Below, one piece after another: positions 15,566-23,409 of a stretch of 64,000 bases of DNA. The translations under genes and the position numbers were made by a program. Below the pieces are notes generated by a model. It had not been told where the DNA came from, made no database searches, and saw only the letters and a list, made by a program, of their open reading frames with translations. The DNA is from Bacillus sp. EB01 (lineage in GTDB: Bacteria > Bacillota > Bacilli > Bacillales > Cytobacillaceae), in the NCBI RefSeq assembly GCF_000613125.1, contig NZ_HG964497.1:2428050-2492049 (forward strand). The letters are read 5' to 3'. Position 1 is the stretch's first letter, and each line of letters starts with the position of its first letter.

Positions 15566-15607
15566 TTTTTATTTGCTATCAAGCAATTAAATTGGGATGA
15601 TATTAAG

Positions 15608-15642
15608 GGTGCACTGTTCAAAAAGAATGGTGCACCTTTTTT
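15608..15642 (+). terminator. rho-independent terminator of signal peptidase gene
   Basis: GGTGCAC / GTGCACC stem with a 15-base loop, followed by T6. Confidence 0.9.
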
Positions 15643-15842
15643 CTGGTTTATAGCTTAGTTCTTGTATTCCTTCATTGCTGATATTGAGAGCAAGTATCTT
15701 TACAGCAGAAATGCCCATTTTAGAGAGCCGGCCCTTTGGGTAATTCTTATTATCAAGTCAAAAAAACTGTGAATAATTCAGGTAAGATATTTTTCTAATA
15801 GCCAGATTATGCCATAATATAGGGAGTGAAAGGGGGATTTGA

Positions 15843-16730
15843 GTGGAAGCGAGCTGGTATATGGTCACGGTATTTGGCGTCCTTTTGATTGGGATTGCCT
15901 TTAGTATAGGTCTATACATATGGAGTCGGGAATTTTATCTTAAGCATCGTGTCGCTATGAGAAAAATATATTATGGCTTAGTTGTTCTAATCGCCTTTTT
16001 CTTATGGGCATTTAATGTATTTCCGAATGTTGGGCAAAAACTAGAGTATTTGATCGCTCTGGTTATTAGTGTGGTTATTATTGATTTGTTTGTTTTTCAG
16101 ACACCGGACATCACTAAATTTATGACGAATGAGTTACAACAAGAGAGTTTGGTGGAAAGTATAAATAAGAATCGGGGAGCCTTTGTTGAATTAAGTGATA
16201 AACTCCTAAAAGTAAATCAAATGATGCCAAAAAGCGAAGAAAAATGGCTGGTGGATGAATTTGAATTTACTCCCGAGAAATATGAAGAATCCGTTCTTTC
16301 CCATTTAAAAAACTTTGCATCATCTTTCCATTTAGAAGTCTATTCCTACATGGTTGAGTCATCCGATGACGAAAGTATCTTTCGCCAGAATGTCATTGAT
16401 GCTTATGAAAAGATCATAGAAGAACATGATTTTACTCTAAAGGGATTGGGAATGCGTAAAAAACAGGCTATCAAGACGCTCTTGGAAGGAGAAAATATCG
16501 AAATCATCGAAAAGGAAAGCAACGCTGTGTTATTTCCTTACTATGGTGAGTATTATAACTTGCTTTTTGTTGTAAGTTCCAGGAAAGGTAGTGAAGTAAC
16601 AGGGGCTGATGCTTCTATTATGTTAAACCTTTTATATGCGTTTGATATGTGGTTAGTATACAACGAAGACGAATTCTTACCTAGTGATGATGAAGATGAT
16701 ATAGATGGCGAAGATGGAAATGAAAAGTAA
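15843..16730 (+). CDS. spoIISA: SpoIISA-family toxin
   Basis: 295 residues against about 248 in B. subtilis. Three N-terminal membrane helices (about 6-26, 43-58 and 66-85) are followed by a cytoplasmic region with the family layout, including LFPYYGEYYNLLFVV and the LLNLLYAFDMWL-like end. SpoIISA damages the cell envelope during sporulation and is neutralised by SpoIISB. An acidic C-terminal tail (DDEDDIDGEDGNE) is longer than usual. The start is GTG behind AGGGGG. The antitoxin gene follows 42 bases downstream. The call rests on membrane layout, residue pattern and the small basic neighbour. Confidence 0.82.
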   Translation: MEASWYMVTVFGVLLIGIAFSIGLYIWSREFYLKHRVAMRKIYYGLVVLIAFFLWAFNVFPNVGQKLEYLIALVISVVIIDLFVFQTPDITKFMTNELQQESLVESINKNRGAFVELSDKLLKVNQMMPKSEEKWLVDEFEFTPEKYEESVLSHLKNFASSFHLEVYSYMVESSDDESIFRQNVIDAYEKIIEEHDFTLKGLGMRKKQAIKTLLEGENIEIIEKESNAVLFPYYGEYYNLLFVVSSRKGSEVTGADASIMLNLLYAFDMWLVYNEDEFLPSDDEDDIDGEDGNEK

Positions 16731-16772
16731 AACATGGTATTCTTAATAGAAGATGAAAGGAGTGTGGAAGAG

Positions 16773-16949
16773 ATGACAGTTGGATCACCTTTAAAAATTG
16801 GACGTAAAGCTCAAACAAAAAGATCTTCCCGACACGGTAGTGTTCCTCCTAGAAACCCCAACAAAAGGCCAACAACCATTAATTTAGACCGTTCGATTGG
16901 ACGCATGAAAGCTAATGATAGGGATGCAATTAGGCGAGCAGCTGAATAA
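16773..16949 (+). CDS. spoIISB: SpoIISB-like antitoxin
   Basis: 58 residues from the ATG at 16773, with AAAGGAG 10 bases upstream; the frame is open back to 16734 but without a site. It is strongly basic and disordered-looking: KIGRKAQTKRSSRHG, VPPRNPNKRPTTINL, then a helical end NDRDAIRRAAE. B. subtilis SpoIISB is a basic 56-residue peptide that wraps the SpoIISA cytoplasmic domain. Position directly after spoIISA supports the call. A strong terminator follows at 16959. The PPRNPNKR motif recurs in the next small gene. Confidence 0.75.
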   Translation: MTVGSPLKIGRKAQTKRSSRHGSVPPRNPNKRPTTINLDRSIGRMKANDRDAIRRAAE

Positions 16950-16958
16950 TACAGGGAA

Positions 16959-16988
16959 AGAGAAGGTAATTGTACCTTCTCTTTTTTT
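16959..16988 (+). terminator. terminator of spoIISAB
   Basis: Perfect 10-base stem AGAGAAGGTA / TACCTTCTCT, 4-base loop, T7. Confidence 0.92.
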
Positions 16989-17052
16989 ATGTTATTTTTC
17001 CGCAAAGTCGCATAACCTATAGAAACAAGCGGAGAAGGTAGTGTTAAATATT

Positions 17053-17211
17053 ATGATATCCATTAAAAAATCATCACCGCCAAGGAATCCTAACAAGCGG
17101 CTTTGCGTAGCAAAAAACATCACTCATCCTGTGCAAAAGGAAAATGAGGAATTGCTTCGTTTACTCTCGAAGAGACCTCGATTTATGAACATTGATCATC
17201 GCATCCATTAG
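17053..17211 (+). CDS. small basic protein sharing the SpoIISB PPRNPNKR motif
   Basis: 52 residues. It has the same octapeptide PPRNPNKR as the adjacent antitoxin, encoded by different synonymous codons. The rest differs: LCVAKNITHPVQKENEE and LLRLLSKRPRFMNIDHR. GGAGAAGGTAG lies about 13 bases before the ATG. It follows the spoIISAB terminator, so it would need its own promoter. B. subtilis has a third gene, SpoIISC, that also neutralises the toxin, and this may be its counterpart, but I cannot align it with SpoIISC from memory. It could also be a duplicated antitoxin. Confidence 0.55.
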   Translation: MISIKKSSPPRNPNKRLCVAKNITHPVQKENEELLRLLSKRPRFMNIDHRIH

Positions 17212-17245
17212 TTATTACCACACATATTCTAATCCGAATTTATGC

Positions 17246-17270
17246 GCTTGGAGCATATGATGCTCCAAGC
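17246..17270. terminator. perfect hairpin, terminator-like
   Basis: 11-base perfect stem GCTTGGAGCAT / ATGCTCCAAGC with a 3-base loop. Only a short T stretch follows (ATTTCC). It could end the small gene at 17053 or serve as a processing site. Confidence 0.5.
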
Positions 17271-17431
17271 ATTTCCTATGCTCATTCACTTATCAAATTA
17301 CCCGCTGGTTATCCATATTTTGCAGGTTAAAACTGAACCTTTTACCAAAAAGTAGTGGGATTGCATTTTCCCAAGGAAGTAAAGCGCGATTAGAACTCAG
17401 AAAGTTGTGGACAGGGGAATAAGTGAAGGAA

Positions 17432-18190
17432 TTACTCTTTATTATTTACTGAATCCTTCTTTTTTTGTGACTGCAGTACGGAAAAGGTGAGTGGCTGTTC
17501 TGAGCCGGTCATCAGTTTATAAACATAGGTAGAAGTTAGTGAATAGCCTTCTTCGATCTTTGTGGCCAGGTAATTGGTTCTTTCATATAGGATAGATCGA
17601 ATGTTATTTAGTTGATGAAACATTTTATCTGTTAAAGCTTCCTGCTTATCAATTCTTTCGAGTACCTCTGAATGGTTTTCCTCATGCTTTATTAATTGGA
17701 CGGCAATTTCCTTCTGTACCTGAACCTGATCATTCACTCTTTCTGCCAATTGGCGCTGAACAGTCTCGTTTCCAACTAGCCGTTCGGATATTTGCTGATT
17801 CGTTTCATGAATAGCAGACACTTGTGCCGACACCGATTTAATAAGACGTTCACTTTCCAGAAGTGATTGGTGGTTTTGGCTGGTTGTTTGGTCAAGAAGA
17901 TTCACGCGGTCCAGGATTCTCTTCTCAAAGACGTCCCGTTTCTCTCCCTGGATTTCCAGCGTGTTCATTTTTCCTTTGATTTCATTCCACTGGGCTGTTT
18001 GTGTTTCCTGCAGTTGATCATACCGGGGCTTAATTTCGGAGATTGATTCGAGAAGCTGCTTGTTCGTTTGCTGCTGCTCAGCAATGAGCTCGTCTAATCG
18101 GCTTGTCCTTGCCTCTTCTTGATTTGGACCGGGAACATTCTTTGTGTTTTTAAATAAATTCCGGATGTGTTTATTAACGAATAGACCCAT
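17432..18190 (-). CDS. coiled-coil hypothetical protein
   Basis: 252 residues with almost continuous heptad repeats from about residue 25 to 215, rich in Gln, Glu and Lys, e.g. LDELIAEQQQTNKQLLESI and RLVGNETVQRQLAERV. There is no signal peptide or membrane segment. The last 40 residues (YSLTSTYVYKLMTGSEQPLTF) are a separate non-coiled module. The start is ATG behind GAGGAGGA. I do not recognise a named family; a filamentous or scaffold role is only suggested by the composition. It is monocistronic. Confidence 0.75.
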   Translation of the reverse strand: MGLFVNKHIRNLFKNTKNVPGPNQEEARTSRLDELIAEQQQTNKQLLESISEIKPRYDQLQETQTAQWNEIKGKMNTLEIQGEKRDVFEKRILDRVNLLDQTTSQNHQSLLESERLIKSVSAQVSAIHETNQQISERLVGNETVQRQLAERVNDQVQVQKEIAVQLIKHEENHSEVLERIDKQEALTDKMFHQLNNIRSILYERTNYLATKIEEGYSLTSTYVYKLMTGSEQPLTFSVLQSQKKKDSVNNKE

Positions 18191-18392
18191 TTACGACAAT
18201 CCTCCTCAGTAATGGTCTATTATCCTATGCTTGAACTAGAACAGAGGCAACTTCTTGCAAGCATTCTGGGCGAAGGGGGCAGGGTTATGGCAATCTTAAC
18301 TCTTTCCTAACTGACTTTATAGATATCCTGTACAGGTTAAAAACCATTGGGACCCGTTGAATAATCGCTAAAGAAAAAGAGAATTAATGGAA

Positions 18393-18406
18393 TAAAAGCG
18401 TTTTTA
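18393..18406. promoter_or_regulatory. cre-like CcpA site
   Basis: TAAAAGCGTTTTTA matches TGWNANCGNTNWCA at 8 of 10 fixed positions. It lies just upstream of the core promoter of the PTS gene, compatible with carbon catabolite control. Confidence 0.4.
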
Positions 18407-18426
18407 AAGAAAAAATCCGATTTTGC

Positions 18427-18440
18427 TGGTATACTAGTAT
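18427..18440 (+). promoter_or_regulatory. extended -10 promoter with overlapping palindrome
   Basis: TGGTATACT is a perfect TGn extension plus a near-consensus -10. The 10-base palindrome ATACTAGTAT (18431-18440) overlaps it and could be a repressor operator. There is no clear -35 box. Confidence 0.5.
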
Positions 18441-18537
18441 CCCGTAAGGAAAAATGATTACTAAAATAAGCTAGAAGTAGAAAAGATAAGACAAGATAAT
18501 CAATTTTCCACGAAATCACCATACGAGGAGACAGATA

Positions 18538-20145
18538 ATGGAAGCAACTCAAACTGCCACAAGTGGAACAAAAGAAAAAAACAACTCAATAATGAACAAA
18601 ATACTGGACGCCATTGGTGGTGCTTTTGCTCCCATCTTGGGAGTGCTAGCTGGGTCCGGCTTAATTTCAGCATTATTATCCATCTTAAAAACACTGGGCT
18701 GGATTTCGCCCGAAAGCGGTACATATGCAATTCTTTCTGCTGCAGGGCATGCAATTTTTTACTTTTTCCCAATCTTCCTTGGGATTACCATGGCCAATAA
18801 GCTTGGTGCCAATGGATATGTTGGCGGAGCTATCGGGGCTGCATTATTGGAGCCAAATTATACAAATTTAGTGGCTTCAGAAGCCCAGGATGTTTCATTC
18901 ATGGGAATACCAGTCATCCTGGCCAGTTATTCATCAACCGTGTTCCCAATCCTGATTGCCGTTTCGATTTATGCAGTTTTGGATAAATTTTTGAAAAAAA
19001 TTATTTATAAAGATCTGCAGATGTTTATCAATCCATTGATTTCCTTAATGGTGATTGTTCCTTTAACCGTCCTGCTCTTTGGACCTTTTGGTACGTATGT
19101 AGGCGAGGGACTTGCAATTATCATAGAATTCTTAAGCTCGAAAAGCGGGGTTTTGACTGGGGCTGTTATGGGTGCGTCATGGTCGTTCCTTACAATCCTT
19201 GGCCTTCACTGGGCAGTTATCCCGATTTTTATTGCAAACCTTGCAAAATCGGGCCTTGACCCGCTAATGGCAATGATAGCTGCAGCGCCATTCGCTCAAA
19301 TGGGTATGGCTATCGGGGTTTTCTTCAAAACAAAAGATAAGGATTTAAAAACTTTAGCTGGATCCGGACTGCTGCCTGGTGCTTTGGCAGGGACAACGGA
19401 AATCATAACGTACGGTCTTCTCGTACGATTTAAACGAACGATGCTTATTGTTGCCATTGCAGGGGCAATTGGCGGAGCAATTAATGGTGCTCTTGGTGTT
19501 AATGGAACGGCTTTTGCACTCCCAAGCTTTTTGTCCATCCCTGTTTTTACACCGATAGGTCAGTTTCTCATTGGTGTATTAACTTCCCTTGCCATTGCGG
19601 CAATTCTTATACTGATATTTGGTTATGAAGGGAAAAATGGTACTGCTTCCGCTAAAACTGTAAAAGAATTTGGCTTAGCCGATGTTAAAAGTGAAACGAT
19701 TTACAGTCCAATAATTGGCGAAATCCTTCCTTTAAGTGCAATTTCCGACCCACTATTCTCAACCGAAACCGTAGGGAAAGGTGTTGCAATTGAACCGGCC
19801 AAAGGTGAGGTGTATTCTCCGGCTGATGGGACAGTGACGACCTTATTCCCAACAGGCCATGCTATTGGGATAACTTCGGAGAATGGCGCAGAAATTCTTA
19901 TCTATATCGGGGTAAACACCATCAAGCTTAAAGGGCAATATTTCAATGCTAAAATAAAACAAGGGGACCAAGTGAAAAAAGGCGATCTCCTGATTGAATT
20001 CGACATTGAAAATATTAAAGCTAATGGCTACGATATAAAGACTCCAGTTGTGATAACCAATACCAACCAATATATTGATGTAGAGCCAATCCAAACTGGT
20101 AAAGTCAATGCAACTGAAGAAGAATTGATGAAATTAAAGGCTTAA
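18538..20145 (+). CDS. PTS EIIC-EIIA protein lacking EIIB and the phospho-histidine
   Basis: 535 residues. EIIC membrane domain at about 20-375 with the substrate loop AGTTEIITYG. EIIA of the glucose type at about 390-530: YSPIIGEILPLS, VYSPADGTVTTLFPTGHAIGI, VNTIKLKGQYF, KKGDLLIEFD. Members of this class usually have an EIIB domain with a Cys phosphosite; none is present. In the EIIA, His441 (partner histidine) is kept but the phospho-acceptor, 15 residues later, is Tyr456 (TAT, 19903-19905) instead of His. As it stands it cannot pass phosphate in the usual way, so it may be a permease or sensor. A MalY/PatB-like gene lies convergent downstream. Confidence 0.85.
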   Translation: MEATQTATSGTKEKNNSIMNKILDAIGGAFAPILGVLAGSGLISALLSILKTLGWISPESGTYAILSAAGHAIFYFFPIFLGITMANKLGANGYVGGAIGAALLEPNYTNLVASEAQDVSFMGIPVILASYSSTVFPILIAVSIYAVLDKFLKKIIYKDLQMFINPLISLMVIVPLTVLLFGPFGTYVGEGLAIIIEFLSSKSGVLTGAVMGASWSFLTILGLHWAVIPIFIANLAKSGLDPLMAMIAAAPFAQMGMAIGVFFKTKDKDLKTLAGSGLLPGALAGTTEIITYGLLVRFKRTMLIVAIAGAIGGAINGALGVNGTAFALPSFLSIPVFTPIGQFLIGVLTSLAIAAILILIFGYEGKNGTASAKTVKEFGLADVKSETIYSPIIGEILPLSAISDPLFSTETVGKGVAIEPAKGEVYSPADGTVTTLFPTGHAIGITSENGAEILIYIGVNTIKLKGQYFNAKIKQGDQVKKGDLLIEFDIENIKANGYDIKTPVVITNTNQYIDVEPIQTGKVNATEEELMKLKA

Positions 20146-20154
20146 TAACATTAA

Positions 20155-20193
20155 CAAAGCAGGCTAAATGAATGATTTAGCCTGCTTTGTTTT
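20155..20193. terminator. strong terminator between PTS and MalY-like genes
   Basis: Perfect 15-base stem CAAAGCAGGCTAAAT / ATTTAGCCTGCTTTG with a 5-base loop, then TTTT. Confidence 0.92.
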
Positions 20194-20216
20194 ATCAAAA
20201 GACTACCTAACACCAC

Positions 20217-21452
20217 TTATTGATTCAGTGAAAATTCTCCCTTTCTATTTCCTTCTTTTTCTTTTACCAACACATCGCATATCCTTGCTAGACCTTCAGT
20301 TAGCATAGATTTTGGACATGCCAGATTCAGGCGGATGTAGCCATCTGAATTTGAAACAAACATATTGCCTCCTTCCAGAAGGACCCCAGCTTTGTTGGCA
20401 AAATATAATGGTAAGTTTTCTTCGTCAGGCAGATAAGCACTAATATCAACCCAAGCAAGATAAGTTGCTTCGGGAATACGATATACAGTTTCAGGTAAAT
20501 GCTGTTCTAAATAATTTTTCGTAATAACAAAATTCTCATCAAGATAATCCTTTAATTGGTTTAGCCATTCATGGCCATGCTCATATGCAGCTTGTGTCGC
20601 TGCAATGCTCAACGGATTTTCAAAATCGTAATGGCGAGCCTTCCATACTGCCCTAAGATCGTCATTTGGAATAATGATATTGGAGAACATTAATCCAGCC
20701 AAATTAAATGTTTTGCTTGCTGACATGCACGTAATGATTCTATCTGTATCCGGAAAAACTTTTGCTAAAGGAGTATGTACCATTCCAGTTCTAAGCAAGT
20801 CGCAATGAATCTCATCAGAAATTATTGTGACATTGTTTTCAAGGCAAATGTCGCCGAATCTCTTTAATTCCTCTTGTGTCCAGACACGTCCAGATGGATT
20901 ATGTGGATTACAGAAAATACTTAAAGTAACTTTTTCATCCTTCGCTTTCGCTTCCAGATCATCGAAATCCATTGTATAATACCCATCCTGGTTCACTAGG
21001 TCAGAGGTTACCAGTTCAATATCATTGAATTCTGCCGCATACTTAAAATATGCATAAGATGGTGTCACGATTAAAACTTTCTCACCTGGTTTACAAATAT
21101 ATTCAACCAATTCATACAATGCCGGTATAATCCCATTCGAAAACACCAAATGCTCCGGTTCAAAGTTCCAGTTATAATTTCGCTTTGTCCAATTCGAGAA
21201 GGAAAGATAATAATTTGGATCAAATACCTTTGTATAGCCAAAAATCTGTTTATCCGCTCGGTCTTTAATAGCCTGGATAATTTCTGGCGGAGCGGCAAAC
21301 TCCATATCAGCAACCCACATACGAATAAATTCTTCATCTTTAAATGGAAAGACCATGTCTTTAGATGCTTTAAAAATATATTCCCTAAAGCCATCTGTAT
21401 TCATTGCGTTGGTGCCTCTACGATCAATAATCTCGTCAAAATTATATTTCAT
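20217..21452 (-). CDS. MalY/PatB-type PLP-dependent C-S lyase/aminotransferase
   Basis: 411 residues, full-length fold-type I PLP enzyme. Features in order: MWVADMEFAAPPEII at the N terminus as in MalY/PatB, PSYAYFKYA, FCNPHNPSGRVW for the PLP-binding Asn region, ISDEIHCDL (Asp to the pyridine nitrogen), and SASKTFNLAGL with the Schiff-base Lys. Such enzymes release pyruvate, ammonia and thiol from cystathionine or Cys conjugates. It is ATG-initiated behind AGAAGGAGTG. Its neighbour is the convergent PTS protein; in E. coli malX/malY the same two families are paired, which suggests a shared substrate or inducer. Confidence 0.9.
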   Translation of the reverse strand: MKYNFDEIIDRRGTNAMNTDGFREYIFKASKDMVFPFKDEEFIRMWVADMEFAAPPEIIQAIKDRADKQIFGYTKVFDPNYYLSFSNWTKRNYNWNFEPEHLVFSNGIIPALYELVEYICKPGEKVLIVTPSYAYFKYAAEFNDIELVTSDLVNQDGYYTMDFDDLEAKAKDEKVTLSIFCNPHNPSGRVWTQEELKRFGDICLENNVTIISDEIHCDLLRTGMVHTPLAKVFPDTDRIITCMSASKTFNLAGLMFSNIIIPNDDLRAVWKARHYDFENPLSIAATQAAYEHGHEWLNQLKDYLDENFVITKNYLEQHLPETVYRIPEATYLAWVDISAYLPDEENLPLYFANKAGVLLEGGNMFVSNSDGYIRLNLACPKSMLTEGLARICDVLVKEKEGNRKGEFSLNQ

Positions 21453-21542
21453 GTTTTTTCACTCCTTCTAACTCTCGGAAAAGTATACTTCAATTAAAAC
21501 CTACTTAATCGAAATATTCTAATAATTATATCAAAAAAATAA

Positions 21543-21576
21543 AAGCCCTTAAAGGAAGAATTGTCCTTAAGGGCTT
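21543..21576 (-). terminator. terminator of the 53-aa gene
   Basis: AAGCCCTTAAAGGA / TCCTTAAGGGCTT stem (one bulged A), with T-rich sequence after it on the minus strand. Confidence 0.8.
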
Positions 21577-21610
21577 GTTTATCGGGAAAATGGTTTTCTA
21601 CTATTATTTA

Positions 21611-21772
21611 TTAATTAAGATTTTTAGAATAAAACAGTTCAATACGCTCTGTCTTTTCCTGCTCGAGCAGTTCAACCAGGGACTCGACTGTTTTCATGAT
21701 TGCTTCATGTGTCACATCACGCCCTAATACAGCACTTGCTCTCTTAATTAATTCTTCTTTATTTATATTCAT
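21611..21772 (-). CDS. small hypothetical protein (53 aa)
   Basis: 53 residues from the ATG at 21772, with GAGGAA upstream; the frame stays open to 21844 but without a site. All-helical and charged: KEELIKRASAVLGRDVTHEA then KTVESLVELLEQEKTERI. No family was recognised. It has its own terminator and stands alone between the MalY-like gene and a GNAT gene. Confidence 0.65.
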   Translation of the reverse strand: MNINKEELIKRASAVLGRDVTHEAIMKTVESLVELLEQEKTERIELFYSKNLN

Positions 21773-22112
21773 ATAACATTCCTCATCTTTCGTGTAAACC
21801 ATTCTAGGTGACGGGCAAATAAGCCTGTCATCCTGCAAAGCCAAAAATCAAAGCGACAACTAGTTGAATGTGTGTACTAAACTTTCGCAACCAATTCCCT
21901 TTTAGTATATTGACATAGTATTTTTGTTAAATCAATAAGGCGAATAGACTAATTTACAGTATAGAGGATTAATTTGATTCATATAGAAGTAATACAGTAT
22001 TGGAACGAAAATGTCTTTATGAAGGTGTATGGGTATAGGCTTTCATTACCCCGGTTTGTTGAATTTATAAGGTATCGAATAAAAGTTATTTAATAAGGAG
22101 GTAACGATAAAC

Positions 22113-22622
22113 TTGGATTACGGTAAAGGTTTTCAAATAAAAATTGCTTCACAAGACGACAGTCGTGTGATTATTAAAATGTTAAAGCTGATAGCTCAAT
22201 GGATGAAAGATAACGATATAAATCAATGGAGGTTTCTATTAGAGGGTGGCGATGATGAAGAGATTGAACAAGCCATAATCAATCAAGAAACATACATTGT
22301 TTTAAAAGATAAGGATATTGTGGGTACGTTTACACTATTATCCCAACAGAGCGAATGGGATAGACATATTTGGGGAAGTGATCTATCTTCAAAATCGCTT
22401 TATCTACATAGACTAGCAATAATTCCTACTTATATGAAGAAAGGTATAGGCAAAAGTATATTGGCATGGATACAAGACAATATGAGTAATAAAGAATATC
22501 TTAGGTTAGATTGTGTTACAGATAATAGTAAATTAAATAACTTTTATATGAACAATGGCTTTGAACTAATTGGTGTAAGCGATGGACATAGTAAATATCA
22601 AAAAAGTATAAAAAAGAATTAG
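22113..22622 (+). CDS. GNAT family N-acetyltransferase
   Basis: 169 residues, TTG start with AAGGAGGT about 10 bases upstream. The CoA loop is YMKKGIGKSILAWIQ with the preceding strand LYLHRLAIIP; motif B is LNNFYMNNGFEL. The segment YIVLKDKDIVGTFTLL is the substrate-side sheet. AT-rich compared with the housekeeping genes nearby, as are the other acetyltransferases in this window. The acceptor is unknown. Confidence 0.86.
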   Translation: MDYGKGFQIKIASQDDSRVIIKMLKLIAQWMKDNDINQWRFLLEGGDDEEIEQAIINQETYIVLKDKDIVGTFTLLSQQSEWDRHIWGSDLSSKSLYLHRLAIIPTYMKKGIGKSILAWIQDNMSNKEYLRLDCVTDNSKLNNFYMNNGFELIGVSDGHSKYQKSIKKN

Positions 22623-22775
22623 AAATTCTTCAACAAAATGAGGCATTGTTTCAACACGGTCATTGTCTATTTTTATTTAGACTTTTTAAAAAATACGGAA
22701 CAGGATTGTTATATTGGAGATTCTTTGATACCAAGATTGTAAATTCATAAATTCTACAAACAAGGGGATGGGGAA

Positions 22776-23243
22776 ATGATAAAGGGGATATATGAAGCAC
22801 ATTTACCTGTAAAAAATTTAGAGAAATCGATTGAATTTTACGGAAAGTTAGATTTGAAGTTAGCTTGGCGTGATGAAGATACCGCATTCTTTTGGATAGA
22901 GGAAGGAAAAAGCTGGTTAGGATTGTGGGAAGGAAAGGAGTACCAAACTCCATACCATCCATCTTTAAGACATATTGCTTTTCGAGTCACATTTGAGGAT
23001 TTAAAAGAAGCTGTAAAATGGCTTGAATCCATCCAAGTTGAACCTGTACCTTTTGGAAGAAGAACATCGATTGAGCCTTTTGTAAGACCAAATCAAGGAA
23101 ATGCTTCAATTTACTTTAATGATCCAGACGGAAATAGCTTAGAATTAATGTGCTTTGTTAAAGTACCAAATGAATTAAAACATATTACTGAAAAGTTGTC
23201 TTTAGAAGACTTTGAGAATATAGTTAGTAGTAAATTGACATAA
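22776..23243 (+). CDS. VOC family protein
   Basis: 155 residues. Paired beta-alpha-beta modules: YEAHLPVKNLEKSIEFYGKL with an N-terminal His, SLRHIAFRV with a second His, and DPDGNSLELMCF with the C-terminal Glu, so the three usual metal ligands of the VOC fold are all present. It resembles the FosA/glyoxalase-like group but lacks the signature needed to call fosfomycin resistance. The ATG lies behind a GGGGATGGGG site. It is a single gene; a degraded repeat follows at 23285. Confidence 0.85.
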   Translation: MIKGIYEAHLPVKNLEKSIEFYGKLDLKLAWRDEDTAFFWIEEGKSWLGLWEGKEYQTPYHPSLRHIAFRVTFEDLKEAVKWLESIQVEPVPFGRRTSIEPFVRPNQGNASIYFNDPDGNSLELMCFVKVPNELKHITEKLSLEDFENIVSSKLT

Positions 23244-23284
23244 TCCTTTCTATAAGATTGTAGCCTATGTAGTTAAACTGAAAA

Positions 23285-23320
23285 GTGCGATGTTCCTGGA
23301 AGGCTCAGCCGCATTTTTTG
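23285..23320 (+). repeat. dispersed terminator-tail repeat, copy 8 (degraded hairpin part)
   Basis: GTGCGATGTTCCTGGAAGG, then GCCGCATTTTTTG, matching the hairpin part of the family with several substitutions. It lies after the VOC gene. Confidence 0.5.
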
Positions 23321-23357
23321 ATTATTATGTTCATTGGTTAAATAGAAACCTAAACAA

Positions 23358-23393
23358 AAAGAGGGGACCTCCAAAAATGGCGGTCCCCTCTTT
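23358..23393 (-). terminator. terminator of the M20 peptidase gene
   Basis: Perfect 12-base stem AAAGAGGGGACC / GGTCCCCTCTTT, 12-base loop. The minus strand continues in T-rich sequence. Confidence 0.85.
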
Positions 23394-23409
23394 ACAGTAA
23401 AAAAAATCT

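Larger units (their letters stand above)
18191..18537. other. promoter region of the PTS gene
   Basis: Contains no gene. It holds a cre-like site (18393-18406), an extended -10 box (18427-18435) and an overlapping palindrome before the PTS gene. The first 150 bases show nothing I can name. Confidence 0.5.
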
